DNA of 64,000 nucleotides from Branchiostoma floridae (GCF_000003815.2 NC_049984.1:21194864-21258863); one strand, 5' to 3'. Shown: positions 1 through 12,142, numbered from the stretch's first letter. A program made the numbers and translations. Notes: generated by a model not told the origin, from the letters alone.

Positions 1-1561
1 CACATACTGAATCAGGTCCAAGTTCAGGTCGGGACCTGGACCTGAATTTTCTGTACCAGTCCCCACCCCTAGAATCTACTTTCTCCAAAAAATCAATTTT
101 ACAGTAGAGAAACGTAATCTTCTTGTATCTAACTAAGCTTTTCCTGCAATTGATTCGGAAATCAAATATAGCTATGTTAGGTAAAGAATATACAAAAGCT
201 ATTGGTGCAAAGGAACACTTTCGCACTCAGCTCAACAAAGTATTGCCACCATATATCATTGCGTTGATAAACCTGCGACACATCAAAGTTAGCACTACTT
301 TTCTCATTAGGCATACGTAACCGGCACATAAGCAGCTTACAATACTCTATCATCAGCCATATTGAATATGATCTAAAAAAGCTTGTATCCCCCCAAAATA
401 AGATTGTGTCACTCCGCCGTTAGGCTTGTATGCCTATCTTGTGGTCTTATATTGATGCAATGAATATCGGACATCGGGGCATAACTATAGCAATACCGAT
501 CATGGGAAATACTGTAACAATACAAATCTGATCATGGGAAATATTGTACTCGGATGTGTCACAACTCACACCGCAACCCTTAATGCTACTTTAAAAATGT
601 TTGTTTGAATCTCCACAGTTTCCATGCCAATTTCCTACCTCTATTTATAAAGCTTATGATTTTGGGCATGGCTGATATTGAGGGTGCACTCCAGTTTTTA
701 CATATTTATTATCAGTCGTGTTTAATGTGCCGGAAAAAGTCTTTTTAATGGTTCTATCAATGCAAAGATTCCCGATTTTGGGCATTATTTTCTGCAAGAA
801 AATAATATATCTTCCCTCCCATTTTTCTAAATTAGAGAAGTTGAACGATCAGAAGTCAGTTGGTCTTGTAGCTGAAGGAATATCCTCTCACGCCATGAGT
901 TTACTTATTATGCTTCCATAATTCGATGCAAGAGATGGTCGCTAGAATTGGGGGTGTGCAGCTTCCAATTCAAATCCGAAATAAATTGGGGGGGGGGGGT
1001 GCCCCCCCTCTTGATAGACTAAATGTCAGACTTTTCATAGTGGCTTTTCTCCGACTGATCTCATAGATATATACTGAAGAACGTGATTCCCCTACATTTA
1101 TACCCTCGTAGCAGAACTTAAGCTAAGTTTAGATAGGCCGGTCGGTCAGTCGTAACAAATTTGACTGATTCAACACTTATCTCTCTGAGCATTGCATATT
1201 GTTTAAATGTCATGGATGGTTCTTACAAATTAGATATAGTTTGTACCAAAGAAGTAGCTCATACAAAATTGATAAGTTAGGAAATGTAAGACGAACCTGT
1301 CGTCTGTTCTGCAGCTGTTTGTGATCAGCGTTGTCGATGCCTGAACACAGAATCTCCAGACAAGCTGAAGTGAGCTGCGTTGGTCCCCGGAACCTTCACA
1401 CAGCTGGTATAGACAGTCTGGGCCAAATGTGCGACTCCGTCAGTACTTGTCGGTCTCCACTTAACTTTCCAAATGCACTTGCAAAATGTGTAGATATGGC
1501 TTTATATTTGCCCACAGTTAGGTCTATATCAAAAGTGAGGTGTGTTGCGGCAGATCCAGAC

Positions 1562-1735
1562 TAATATAATAATTTCCGGGCCTGCGCACATCCGTCAAAT
1601 ACGACTCTCCCTAGACTAATTTCCGCACAATAATTTCTGGCCTGCGCACACCCGTCAAATCTGAGCCAGCCCAGACTAATCACCGCATTAGGAGACGAAT
1701 TTCCGGGCCTGCGCACACCCGGACATCCGGATCAG
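1562..1735. repeat. Three imperfect direct repeats of about 58 bp
   Basis: The core AATTTCCGGGCCTGCGCAC or a close variant occurs three times (near 1570, 1631 and 1698). Each core is followed by CACCCG or CATCCG and an AGACTAAT-like spacer. This is a short degenerate tandem array of unknown origin with no coding potential. Confidence 0.6.
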
Positions 1736-1959
1736 GACATTATTGTAGGACACCGGCTCATATTGTCTCACATGGGATGAATAGGAAAAGTAAGCAAGTA
1801 AGTACAGGCTCATCATGTGGGAAATACTGGGCTAACTTAGTACACGGAGTGTCTTATAGATGGTTGCTGACTATGAGGAGGCCTATTTTAATTTGTAACC
1901 ACCCCTTGTGCATCTCTACTAGAAATCACTTTCCGAATGAAAGCTCATCTGTGTTGGTA

Positions 1960-2260
1960 CATTCCATATTGCAAAAGTTTAAACTTTGTTCCAACACAAA
2001 GAAGGGACTCACCATAAATTTTCGGTCGAGCACTCCGACCTTCTTCAGATGAAATGATTCGCTGACTAATCCGGAAGTCACTTTGTTTTTATTTGGGTTG
2101 CTCTGTCATGGGTGTACATGGTGAGATTGCCTCTATGCCGTCCTCATTACAACCTCATAATGTTGACTACATTAATAATGTATATCATAAAATAATGGCG
2201 CGGTTATTGAAAAGACAGTTTTTGAGGGTTGTTGCTGAGACTTTGAGAGGTATTTAAGGC
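1960..2260 (-). mobile_element. Penelope-like element terminal fragment
   Basis: On the minus strand, positions about 2014-2052 read CTGAAGAAGG, a self-complementary GGTCGG/CCGACC-like stem, then CGAAAA. This is the hairpin motif that typically lies in the terminal repeats of Penelope-like retroelements; a related motif occurs twice in the element at 28.9-31.1 kb. Only an end fragment is present, with no reverse transcriptase or GIY-YIG coding nearby. The call rests on motif recognition by eye. Confidence 0.4.
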
Positions 2261-4129
2261 ACAGACGATAAAACAATTCTGAACAGACTTGAATGAATAG
2301 AAAATTTGCTTATATGTAAACCAACTAAAAGACTGGAGGACATCTGTAGCTGACATTCTATCTGACACCGAAACACGGAGCGGTCACACGAAGGCGTTTA
2401 CATTTTTTTTTTATGTAGACGGTTTGCGAAAAGTAAGCATTTTGTTTCGAATGAAAATCAAAGTGTAATTTTTTTCCTGCAAACTTTACATACTTTGAAA
2501 CCAAAAGTATGACAATACGTAATTCATATGGACTTAATATACACACACGAGTGAACCGGGCTTTTCTAGCCATGGTCTGTCTAGACTAATTTAACCTGCA
2601 ACGCACCAACAACAGACAAATAGGGCAATAGTGAGGTTATGCAGTTCATGACAAGATGGAGGTTATTATTGTGTCTACAAGTTCCAAAAGGCAAAAGATG
2701 TTTAAGACACTAAGATGTGAGGGAAAAAACCTCAGACGATCTTGTGTTGGTAAAGCCACGTTGGCAAGTTTTTGTTCGGATGAACCTCTCGACATCACGC
2801 AGTACGCCGGTCCTTTGAAAATCTCCTTTGCTTAGTACGTCGAGACATCAAGTCAATTTTACAGCTCTCACAGTGCAAAAAAGGGTAAATTGTATACATG
2901 GCTTTGTTACCAGAAGATAATGGCACGTTTAGCCTGACCTGTTTATGTCAAGATATCTGTAATTTTATGTGTGAAGTCAATTTTTCGATCGTAAGTGTCC
3001 ATTCTTGCAAGGTGTTGGACGTTTTTGTAAATTCACTTTATGCACAGTCCATTTTTCTATGGGGTTGGAGACAGGTAAAATGTGCCGTGTTTGCTCGCAA
3101 CTTGGTGCCTGTCTTGTTTGTATTCCTAGGATCCTATTTGGAGTTTGTTATTGACTGAACCGAAGTCACTGTAATTTTTGTTGAGGGAATAAAGCTTTTG
3201 TTCTGAATTACGTTGATAACCATGTACGCACGAGCATACATGTAGCTAGGTTGATAAACTCCAGTATGAAAATCATGCGACGTCGACAAGCGCTAAGGTA
3301 AGAATGATTGACGGCTGAAAAACGTCTGCAAGAAGGACTTGGAGAATATTGGGATAAATTCAGTTTGGGGATGACCATCCAAATGACCTATTCAAAAAGA
3401 CGGAGTTCCTGGTAGTTACAACCAGCCTAAGTTAAGGGCTGACATGCATCGCAGAAGAAAAGCAGACCCACAGAAAAAAAATGTTGCTTACGTACTTGTG
3501 GTCAGAGACCGCCATTATCGTATGGCACTGTTCGGCCGTGCTGTAGGGATGAAGTGAATTCAATGTGACTCGCATATTGACAGGTGGAAACAATATAAAG
3601 AGCTTTGGTGCAATTATACCAAATACACTATAGAAGACAGCCATACTGACACAAATACGGAGCTGCTAGAACAGTAAGGGCAGTTACGGTATCGTAAGAA
3701 CACAGTACTAGTAGCATTCTCAATAGTGGAATATGGGAGCAGTCAAGTAAATATATACAGTTTGATAATAAAACAATCCAAACGTATCATGAACTTAACA
3801 CTAGACTGACACGAGAGTGATGTTAGCTTTTCTCGTTATTCGGTATTTATTTTGTATCAACATTTATTGTCATTTATTGAACAAGCTTGTAATTTTTACA
3901 AACGTTTGCTGTCATGCAAATAAAGAGCAATGGTTCTTTCAGCAATCTTACCTAATACTTCACATTTTCTGCAAAATATGTCCCAGATGCTGATTTTATT
4001 TTATTACCAATGGCAGGGTAAAGATATGTTTCTTGCAATGTAGGTAATGATCTCATTCTGGGTTCGTGTACTCTGCATAGCACTGATCTCTGGGTCCATA
4101 CGTACATTAAAAGTATCGCTAGTGTAAGT

Positions 4130-4205
4130 AAAGTCTGTGTCCGTCCGTACAGTCTAAGCGCTGGTATGTGTCCGTCATTTGTGTCCGAAGGCTTACTGTT
4201 TGTAC
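4130..4205. repeat. Outlying diverged copies of the 27-bp minisatellite unit
   Basis: The text AGTCTGTGTCCGTCCGTACA, then AGTCTAAGCGCTGGTATGTG and TCCGTC, clearly matches the main array at 4780-5190 but is diverged and separated from it by about 570 bp of unrelated sequence. It is probably an older edge of the same array. Confidence 0.6.
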
Positions 4206-4779
4206 ATGCCCGTAGTCAGGGGGATGGGGGGGGGGGGTTATCACACGGTCGAAGGTCCGCTTTTTCATGTCCAAGATTTATTTTTCAAAGGCATGACTGA
4301 TTTACGTTTTTCACCGATAGAAATTTCATTCTCTCTAAGCGAGTCTATCAGCAAAATTTGCCCTAGAAATTGCAGAAAATAGCGTTTTAGTGGGTCCAGA
4401 TATCAAAATTTCCACCGGACCTCCATTGCGACGCCTCGCGTCTTTGGTGTCAGACATGGTGCCAGACATGTTTGGGGGGTGGGGTCACCCTCAAAGACGT
4501 ACGCCGAAAGCCTTGTGTCTTTTTAATAAAAATTGTGTATTTTTGATAAAAAAATAAACTTGGCCAGAACATTTTGCCCGTCAAAATGCAGGAAATAGCG
4601 TTTCAGAGGGTCAAGATTTCACAATTTTCCGGGGGAGTATGCCCCCTGCCCCGCATAGGCAGCTCACGTCTTCGGCACTAGTCTCGCGCCTGCGGTGCTC
4701 AATGGTCCAACAAGTACTAAAAAGAACGCCCCAACCAAAATCCTGGCTACGGGATTGAGACATGAGTCCGTTGTTTGTG

Positions 4780-5190
4780 TCCGCAAAGTCTTAGTGTTCG
4801 TAAGTGTCCGTAAAGTCTTACTGTTGGTAAGTGTCCGTAAAGTCTAAGTGTTGGTATGTGTCCGTAAAGTCTTAGTGTTGGTATGTGTCCGTAAAGTCTA
4901 AGTGTTGGTATGTGTCCGTAAAGTCTAAGTGTTGGTAAGTGTCCGTAAAGTCTAAGTGTTGGTATGTGTCCGTAAAGTCTAAGTGTTGGTATGTGTCCGT
5001 AAAGTCTTAGTGTTGGTATGTGTCCGTAAAGTCTAAGTGTTGGTATGTGTCCGTAAAGTCTAAGTGTTGGTATGTGTCCGTAAAGTCTTAGTGTTGGTAT
5101 GTGTCCGTAAAGTCTAAGTGTTGGTATGTGTCCGTAAAGTCTAAGTGTTGGTATGTGTCCGTTGTTTGTGTCCATGCAGTATTGGAATGT
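4780..5190. repeat. 27-bp minisatellite (about 14 units)
   Basis: The unit is GTGTCCGTAAAGTCTAAGTG followed by TTGGTAT, 27 bp. It is repeated about 14 times with few differences (TAAG/TTAG, TATG/AAGT). Because 27 is a multiple of three, the array stays open on the minus strand as a nine-residue repeat, but that is a by-product of periodicity, not a gene. It starts about 70 bp beyond the stop codon of the YHYH gene, so it may fall in that gene's 3' UTR. A diverged outlying copy lies at about 4130-4205. Confidence 0.9.
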
Positions 5191-5261
5191 GTCTGTAACG
5201 TCAGTGTCCGTACAGTCCAAGTGTTGTTAATATGTGTCCGAAAATACGCAGGAGTCAAAGT

Positions 5262-8200
5262 TTAGGGTGTGGTCTGTTTCTGTTGCTTGGCCAATCTGCG
5301 CAACACGCCCAGCAGTGACTGCTGGTAGCCCGTCCTCTTCACGGGGCAGACACAGCGGCGGCCCACCCCGGCGTCCGGCAGCACCCGGCCCTTGAAGCAG
5401 CCCAGAATGTAGGGGTAGTCCGCCGTGACGTGGTACCGGTACCTACCGTTAACCTGTACAAGGTAAAGGTACACTCTCACTGCACTTGCGTCACGCTTGC
5501 GTCACTGCGGCGTTCGAAAGATACTCAATAATTTCAGAGATAAAGAACGAATTTTCTTACTTTTTGTGTATTTTATCGTCTTCTAAGCCATACTTTAACG
5601 TATTACGCAATATCTAAATTATAAAAACATGGAGAAAATAACAAAACAGTGACACAATGAACGAACACCGCAGTGATGCAAGCTTGACGCAAGTGCGGTG
5701 GGAGTGCACCTTAAGGGTCTTAACTGCACAGTGCTGTGCTTGTATGTACTCGCCATACCGCAGCATTTTATTGTCTGCGCTACATGGCAGATTGTATAGC
5801 AAATGAGTTGGTATTTGTAATATGCAGAAATTATGCTAATTTCGGATAACTTTTTTTAAGTCGGGCAAAAATTTTGGATAACTGTTTTTGAGTCGGGCAA
5901 AAAATGTTGCATTTGTCATAAAATCTAAGTTTTCAGGAAGATTAACAAACAGAACATAGTATAACAAACAAGATTATATTCTTTACCTTTTTTGCGATTC
6001 ACGGCATACATTTGCTTCTTATGCTCTTCAAACGCTTGACTGTACGGTTGACATTTTTTTGAAAATTGTATCTGTTTGTGGATGTCTTCCATACAATCAA
6101 TGCAGCGTGGCCTAAGCCTTCTTTACCTCATCTCACCATACTACTTACAGTTATACCCCTTTCCACTAGGACGGCGCTCTCGCCGCGCTCTCTCTGCGAC
6201 CTAAAATTTGACGTATCTCTCAACGAATTGTATAGAAAAGAAACGAAAATTTTGGGCTCACTTTCTGTGTTTTGTTGTCTTCTCAGTCACACTTTACATT
6301 TTGTATGATATACCCAGTGTGTAATCAAAGGTTAGACATATCATGTTTAGGCCGCAGTGAAAGCTCAGCGCGATCGCCGTCTAGTGGTAAAGGGGCCTAA
6401 TGCTTACGTCACATTTCCAAACCGGGACCCGGCCGGGCTGTTTATGGAAACGAAGATTAGAAATGTATAGGTAAAAATATACACAAACTAGAGTTCCACG
6501 AACGCATACCTTTGCCAAATAAACCAGGTTTGTTATGTAGAATGATGTCTGTAGACATAGATGTGTTACTCATTACATTTTATTTTATATGCCTGGAGTT
6601 GGTTCATAACATTTCGCCATTGCTTATACAAATTAGATCCCTATTTACATAATAACATTAAATTGCATCGAGCATCATTTAAGCTATCAGGAAACCAAAA
6701 ATCATGATGATCCTTTCATCCCTTCTTCACTTATTCTCTTTCAAAGTAGGAAACTGAACCGGCTCCTGCAGTTCAAGAAAAGACGTTTAGCGGACCCAAA
6801 TATACACCTCTTACTCTCTGCCATCTTTCTCAGTTACAGATGTGAGAAGTTTGAAAGTCCTATCACAGAATGCAGTGAATTTATCAACTTTCCTCATTAA
6901 TTATGCAAATTAGCTGTTAATTTGCATAACTAGTATCTCATTGTGCAAGTTTTTACTCCGGCTATCTACATACCAAAAATCATGACGATCTGTCAAGACG
7001 TTCATATTTTCTCATTAATTATGCAAATGAGATCATCATATGCATAATTAACATGTATTGATATTTCTTTCTTTCTCAGCTACAAATGTGACAAGTTTGA
7101 AAGTCCTAGAAAGGAATGCAGGGGATTTACACACTTTCCTCATTAATTATGCAAATTAGCCGTCGATTTTCATAATTAGAATTCCATCATGTAAGTCTTC
7201 CCTTTGGCTATCTACATACCAAAAATCATAAAGATCCGTCAACACGTTTATATTTTCTAATTAATTATGCAAATGAGGCTGTCATTTGCATAATTAGTAT
7301 GCATTGATATTTCTCTCTTTCTCATCTATATGTGTGACAAGTTTGAAAGTCCTATCATGAAATGCAGTGGATTTATAAACTTTCCTCATTAATTATGCAA
7401 ATTAGTTACTTATTTGCATAATTAGTATTCCATTATGTACATTGTTACTTGGGCTATCTACATACCAAAAATCATGACGATCCATCAACACGTTCTCGAG
7501 TTATTCTCGTCCAAAGTTTGAAAGGAAATCGGCGACTGCAGTTCCAAACATGCCGCTAGGGGGTCCAAACGTACGGCACTTACTCTCTGCCGTAAGGGTT
7601 ATCTGCCACTCAAAAATGATAACCACAGCATGTCCAGAACACGAGATATCAAAAATTGAGGTTCTGCTGCAGTACTTTAGCATGCCGCTAGGGGGCCCAA
7701 TATCAAACTTGACCTTCGTTTTCCCGACCCCTACCCACCTACCAAATATTATCGGGATCCATCCAAGGCTTCCAGAGTTATGCTGTTAACACACAGACAG
7801 ACAGACAGACAGACTCACAGCCCAAAACATAACCTTAGCCATTCTGGCAAAGGTAATAATGCCCACGACTATTCTCAATAGTAATACGTCTTGTGTAGTT
7901 TTGTGTCTTTTATATCATAATTTTCGTTCCCGATAGCTGCCCGGCCGGGCCCAGGTTTGGAAATAGGTGACGTAGGCCTTACCTCCCGCCCATGGCACTC
8001 ATCCAGGTCAGCGGAGGTCAGCGTCCTGCCGGTCTCGTCCACCGGGCCGTAGATGGGGAAGCCGTCTGCCGCCACGCCGACCAGCGGCGAGGCCTTGCCG
8101 CCCTCCTGCACGTAGGCACAGACGGGGTTCTGGTGGTAGTGGTACCTGCCGGGCATGTCCGGGTGGCCATGGCACGAGTCAAACCTAGCAATAGGAATAT

Positions 8201-11060
8201 ACATTGCATCAGCCATGGGTAGAGTTTAGCTGTCGTCTTATGAAAAGTAAAAAATCACGTTATCGCTAGAATAAGAAATTGACAGAAAGCCCTATCATTT
8301 GTCACTGTTGCATTTTTCCCTAGTGGCCAAGTGAAGAAATGTTGGTATGCGTTGGCATAAGTAGAAGGGCATAGATTTTGTGAAAATTTCAAAATTTACA
8401 TTCTCAGCTACATCTTTAGCAAACTCGTGGGGTCCCTTTAAGATGAATGATTTGTTGTTTGATATCCAGTTTTAGTCAAGCTGACATGGCCAAGAGGGTA
8501 GAGTGTTTGGCTTGCAAACAGTAGGTTGTAACTTACTTCCCCGGAACCCTTATTGAACATTAACCTTAGGGTTAGCTGTACATACTCAAATATGTCCCTT
8601 TTCCAATTCCGGCCGGGCAGCTTTCGAGAACGAAAAGAATGATTTAAAAGACACCAAAATACACAGAACGTAAAAAGAAGACCAATGGGCCTGATATTTG
8701 TATGCATTTTTGGCGACGCCTCAGAGGCGAGCCTAATAGTATACTTTCAGTAGTTTGCAACGGTTTGACAAGAATTCCCAAAATCTTGCAGGCATATCAG
8801 AAATTTTTCTACAGGCATTTTCATTACGACACTTGTTCTTATTATTTCTAGGTATACACATTGTTATTCTTCGTCTGTTAAAGTTTGTAAATATGACGTA
8901 ATAATTAACCAGACTGACCGTTCGTTGATGACGGCATCCTCACACTCGGCACTCTGCGGGTTGTACAGGGGCACGCCGTTGGTGGCCAGACCGACGGGTC
9001 CCATAGGCAGGCATCCCGGGGTGTCCGCGTACACTGGTGTCTTACGGACCTTCAGGACGAAGTTTTGCTCCTGTTTTATAATCAGACACAGTACGATTAT
9101 ATGGTTTTAACGTTACTGAACATCCATACATATGACAGTACAATCCCTTATGCTGCAAATTATGCAAAATATTACTAATTTGAAAGAAATCAAAACTAAA
9201 AAAAGGGAGCTTATTTTACCACAAAAGTTTTGTTATGTATCTTTACCTGGTATTGGGCTTGAAGGTCTTTTTTTTGCGTATTGTGTTAGGGTTACGGGGG
9301 AGGGGCCCGTGCGGTGGTGCTTACCTGGATAGTGTTAGGGTAACGGGAAAGGGGCCCGTGCGGTGGTACCGGTGCTTACCTGGATAGTGTTAGAGTTAAG
9401 GGGCCCGTGCGGTGGTACCGGTGCTTGGACAGTGTTAGGGTTACGGGAACGGGAAAGGGGCCTGTGCGGTGGTGCTTACCTGGACAGTGTTAGGGTTACG
9501 GGAAGGGGTCCAAGTGGTGGGTCTTACCAGGATACTGTTAGAGTTACGGGAAAGGGGCCCGTGAGATGGTGCTTACATGGATAGTGTTAGGGTTACCGGG
9601 GCCGGGGAAGGGGAAGGGGCCCGTGCGATGGTGCTTACCTGGATAGTGTTAGGGTTACCGGGACCGGGGAAGGGGCCCATGCGGTGGGTCTTACCTGGAT
9701 AGTGTTAGGGTTACCGGGACCGGGGAAGGGGCCCGTGTGGTGGTGCTTATCTGGATAGTGTTAGGGTTACGGCAAGGGGCCCGTGCGGTGGTGCTTACCT
9801 GGATAGTGTTAGGGTTACGGGGAAGGGGCCCGTGTGGTGGTGCTTACCTGGATAGTGTTAGGGCTACGGGGAAGGGGCCCATGCGGTGGGTCTTACCTGG
9901 ATAGTGTTAGGGTTACCGGGACCGGGGACGGGGCCCGTGCGATGGTGCTTACCTGGATAGTGTTAGGGCTACGGGGAAGGGGCCCATGCGGTGGGTCTTA
10001 CCTGGATAGTGTTAGGGTTACGGGGAAGGGGCCCATGCGGTGGGTCTTACCTGGATAGTGTTAGGGTTACCGGGACCGGGGAAGGGGCCCGTGTGGTGGT
10101 CGGGGACACCGTTGCTGGTGATGTAGAGCTGTCTGCCCGTGTCTTCTACGGCAACCCACCCAGCAATGCCTGGAGAGGCAAACCATTTGGAAAATGATTT
10201 GAATCATATGCTCACAAACAAGATTTGTGACTTGTATTTTTGTGACTCTCATGTCAATTCAGCTACCTTTCTTTTAGCTTACACTTATCCTGCTGTTCAA
10301 GTGAACTATAGTGAACCACAGAACATAGCGTATCAAGCAAACATTACGTCTTTATTTATGCGTTTAAGGTAGGTTGATGATGAAAGGAGGCTTGTGTTTT
10401 TCTCTCTCCTTCCACGGGATTCATATTCCTACAGAGAAACATAACAGCCAGAATCAGATGAATGGGCAATCGTCCTGACGCATTTCAAGTCCACTTTATA
10501 CCTTAACTTGATCCCCTTACATTGGATGGCATGTCACTCCACAATTACGCTTGTGCAATTCTTATGTAATTTATCCGGTTTAGAGGTAGAACATTTTTTG
10601 TGTTCTGTTGGCCTTTTTGCGTGGGCACAAGTTCCAAAGAGTTACTTTTTTTTAGAACAGCCGAAAACTAATAAGCACGCGGATCTCAGCTATTAGAAGA
10701 AAACAAATCTCCTACCTCTAACATCAGAAACCCACGCATAATAGAAAAGGTGGGATCTTTCGTCTTCCACTTTTCCACAAAAGGAGTAGAACCCAATAAC
10801 CCACGATCTATAGTTAGCTTTCATTAGTTTTCGACTAGAGTAGACACTTGAATCTCTTATGTTACCCGCAATGAGCCAACGGACAAGAATTTGCAATGAA
10901 CTTAACAATTAAATCAATGTGGCCTAACAAGACTGAGTCGGTAACCTGTGTTGGCCTCTAGAGTTCCCGTGGTCCTGAACTGCGCGATCTCATCCGGAGT
11001 GAGCGCCTGCAGCCGGAGGATCGTGGCGGCGAGAACGGCGAGTCGGACCGCAGAGTGCAT
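5262..11060 (-). CDS. Secreted YHYH-domain protein, five coding exons, 259 aa
   Basis: Exons by splice sites: 10946-11060, 10051-10169, 8919-9070, 7983-8184 and 5262-5453. Phases agree at every junction and the total is 780 nt including TAA. Residues 1-19 form a signal peptide (MHSAVRLAVLAATILRLQA). The body has the family blocks: NGVPDHHTGPFPGPGNPNT (exon 2), GLATNGVPLYNPQSAECEDA (exon 3), FDSCHGHPDMPGRYHYH (about 130-146) and DGFPIYGPVDETG (exon 4), then YRYHVTADYPYILGCFKG (about 201 on). These match the YHYH family (Pfam YHYH) end to end. Its biochemical role is not established; the conserved His and Cys suggest metal binding or a disulfide-stabilised fold, which is inference. The C-terminus is basic. 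Intron 2 starts with a minisatellite copied from the exon 2 end, and intron 4 is largely mobile-element DNA. The exon 1 donor (CAG/GTTACC) is the weakest site. Confidence 0.9.
5465..5712. mobile_element. MITE with about 50-bp inverted ends, next to a splice acceptor
   Basis: The left end (5465-5516, AAGGTACACTCTCACTGCAC on) and the right end (5661-5712) are imperfect inverted repeats about 50 bp long, rich in TGCGTCA/TGACGCA. The element has no coding capacity. It sits about 12 bp from the acceptor of the last YHYH exon (exon starts at 5453), so the branch point and part of the polypyrimidine tract of that intron should lie inside it. Confidence 0.75.
6155..6397. mobile_element. Short inverted-repeat element (MITE)
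   Basis: The left end CCCCTTTCCACTAGGACGGC (from about 6157) is matched by the inverse at the right end, GCCGTCTAGTGGTAAAGGGG (6377-6396). The element is about 240 bp with no coding capacity. It lies in intron 4 of the YHYH gene and abuts the next element at 6398. Confidence 0.75.
6398..7978. mobile_element. 1.6-kb non-coding transposon with inverted ends filling a YHYH intron
   Basis: The left end (about 6396-6460: CTTACGTCACATTTCCAAAC, then CGGGACCCGGCCGGG and GGAAACGAAGATTA) is matched in inverse at the right end (about 7905-7978). The interior (6680-7490) has about three direct repeats of roughly 250 bp. These contain CTCATTAATTATGCAAATTA, CTACATACCAAAAATCATGA and GACAAGTTTGAAAGTCCTA, and the last is followed by an AGACAGACAGAC tract near 7795. 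The right end reaches to within a few bases of the splice donor of YHYH exon 4 (exon ends at 7983). No transposase ORF is visible. Confidence 0.65.
8470..8660. mobile_element. Degenerate tRNA-like SINE head and a transposon end fragment
   Basis: Around 8485-8540 the text TGGCCAAGAGGGTAGAGTGT and AGTAGGTTGTAACTTAC resembles worn A and B boxes of a tRNA-derived SINE. At 8600-8640, TTCCGGCCGGGCAGCTTTCG and GAGAACGAAAA match the inner inverted repeat of the element at 6398-7978. Both are fragments inside intron 3 of the YHYH gene. Confidence 0.35.
9290..10090 (-). repeat. Minisatellite of about 15 units made from an exon 3' end plus splice donor
   Basis: On the minus strand each unit reads GGGCCCCTTCCCCGTAACCC, then TAACACTATCCAG, then GTAAGNNCCACC. 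That is the last codons of YHYH exon 2 (GPFPG..NPNTIQ), the exon boundary and the intron donor. Boundaries recur near 9312, 9378, 9422, 9478, 9525, 9574, 9639, 9693, 9749, 9799, 9848, 9897, 9953, 10002 and 10051, most often 49 or 56 bp apart. The 10051 copy is the exon's own end. Most copies keep CAG/GTAAG. The copies near 9422, 9574 and 9749 have lost the donor or the CAG. The variable part is a small GGTCCCGGT indel. Confidence 0.9.
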
Positions 11061-11789
11061 GGCTGGGTCCGGGGGATCAGGCAGTGCAGTCATGGGATGC
11101 AGAACAAGAGAAGTCGAGAACTGTTTTTACTTAAAGAAGCAAACTTTAGGCAGTGTTCTTAACGTTGAGTGGCAGGGAGACATTTAGAAATGTAGTAACA
11201 TCGCGTTCGCTCTGCATGCCTGTGTATCAGGGGATGTCGGCATGGTGCGACATAACCTAGTCTTTTGTACAAACACCATACTACGGTCTGTGTGCCTACA
11301 ATGTGTCCAAGGGACAAACATATGTAGTTAGACATGAATAAACATGCAATGCACACTAATTTTCATGTTACTATGGGACTTAGTTATGAGTACGCCGACA
11401 TGGCGAGTTGAACGCAGGGTCACAAGGTTTGTTCTAGAGACACAGGAATGGTAACGAGTGCTTTGGGGGGAGGGGCTATGAGAGGTAAAAATTACGCACA
11501 AAATTAGAAATTGACATTTACGTTAATCAGCCAGTAGTCTAGATCATAGGTTTTTCAGTATCTACGCTTCGTCATGTAGGAGATGTTCCGTACACATAGT
11601 CTAAAGATGTTCTTTTAAAATGCTTTGCCCCCCAGATAGAGAGTCTGTGTTATAGAGCCTTAAGCTTAATACTGAAACCGAATTAGCAGGAATCAAGCAG
11701 AACCAGCCGGAATGAAGTAATTGCAAAATTTGTGTCACACTCGCGGCCATTCCAAATGGACCTTATTGATTGTAATTCCAAATGGACCT

Positions 11790-12142
11790 AATATCCCCTT
11801 CACACGAGAAGGAATGAGCCAAAATGCCATCAGAGTGAAAATGAGATAAGAATGATTCGATAATGTTTGGAATGCCGTAGAATGCGGTCATACTTCAGTT
11901 ATACTTAAAATACACGTAGAATACACTTTGAATTCCGTTAGATATTTCTCCACTTAAAATGCACCTCGAAAGTTTTAAGCATGTCAAACAGTTTAGGGGT
12001 AGCCAAAAGAACGGGTAGAAATATCTGGAGTGCAGTGAGAATTTCTAGAATACACTACGAAGTGTGATTAGAAAGGGACAGAAAACAATTTTCACTCTGA
12101 CGGCATTCCGGCTCATTCTTGCTCTCGTGTGAAGGGACCTTA
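11790..12142. mobile_element. MITE with long inverted ends (about 350 bp)
   Basis: The left end (TAATATCCCCTTCACACGAG, then AAGGAATGAGCCAAAATGCC) is the imperfect inverse of the right end (CTCATTCTTGCTCTCGTGTG, then AAGGGACCTTA). The inverted repeats are about 55 bp and start with CCCTTCACACGAG. The middle has several GTAGAATAC-like short repeats and no coding capacity. It lies upstream of the YHYH gene. Confidence 0.75.

Larger units (their letters stand above)
1..4100. other. Long stretch with no gene recognised
   Basis: No open frame here shows a recognisable domain, a signal peptide with good splice sites, or the base composition of the real exons elsewhere in the window. The short ORFs are of the length expected by chance. 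The stretch does hold degenerate direct repeats (about 1562-1735) and a Penelope-type terminal fragment (about 1960-2260), entered separately. Unseen small exons or regulatory DNA cannot be excluded. Confidence 0.5.

Noticed and set aside
4747-5220. 157-codon minus-strand ORF with (GHIPTLRLY)n repeats
   Set aside because: It is the 27-bp minisatellite read in a frame kept open by its period; it has no start context, signal or homology.
9290-10090. TTAGGG-like motifs that could suggest interstitial telomere sequence
   Set aside because: AGTGTTAGGGTTAC is only part of a longer unit explained by the exon-end/donor repeat; there are no consecutive TTAGGG units.
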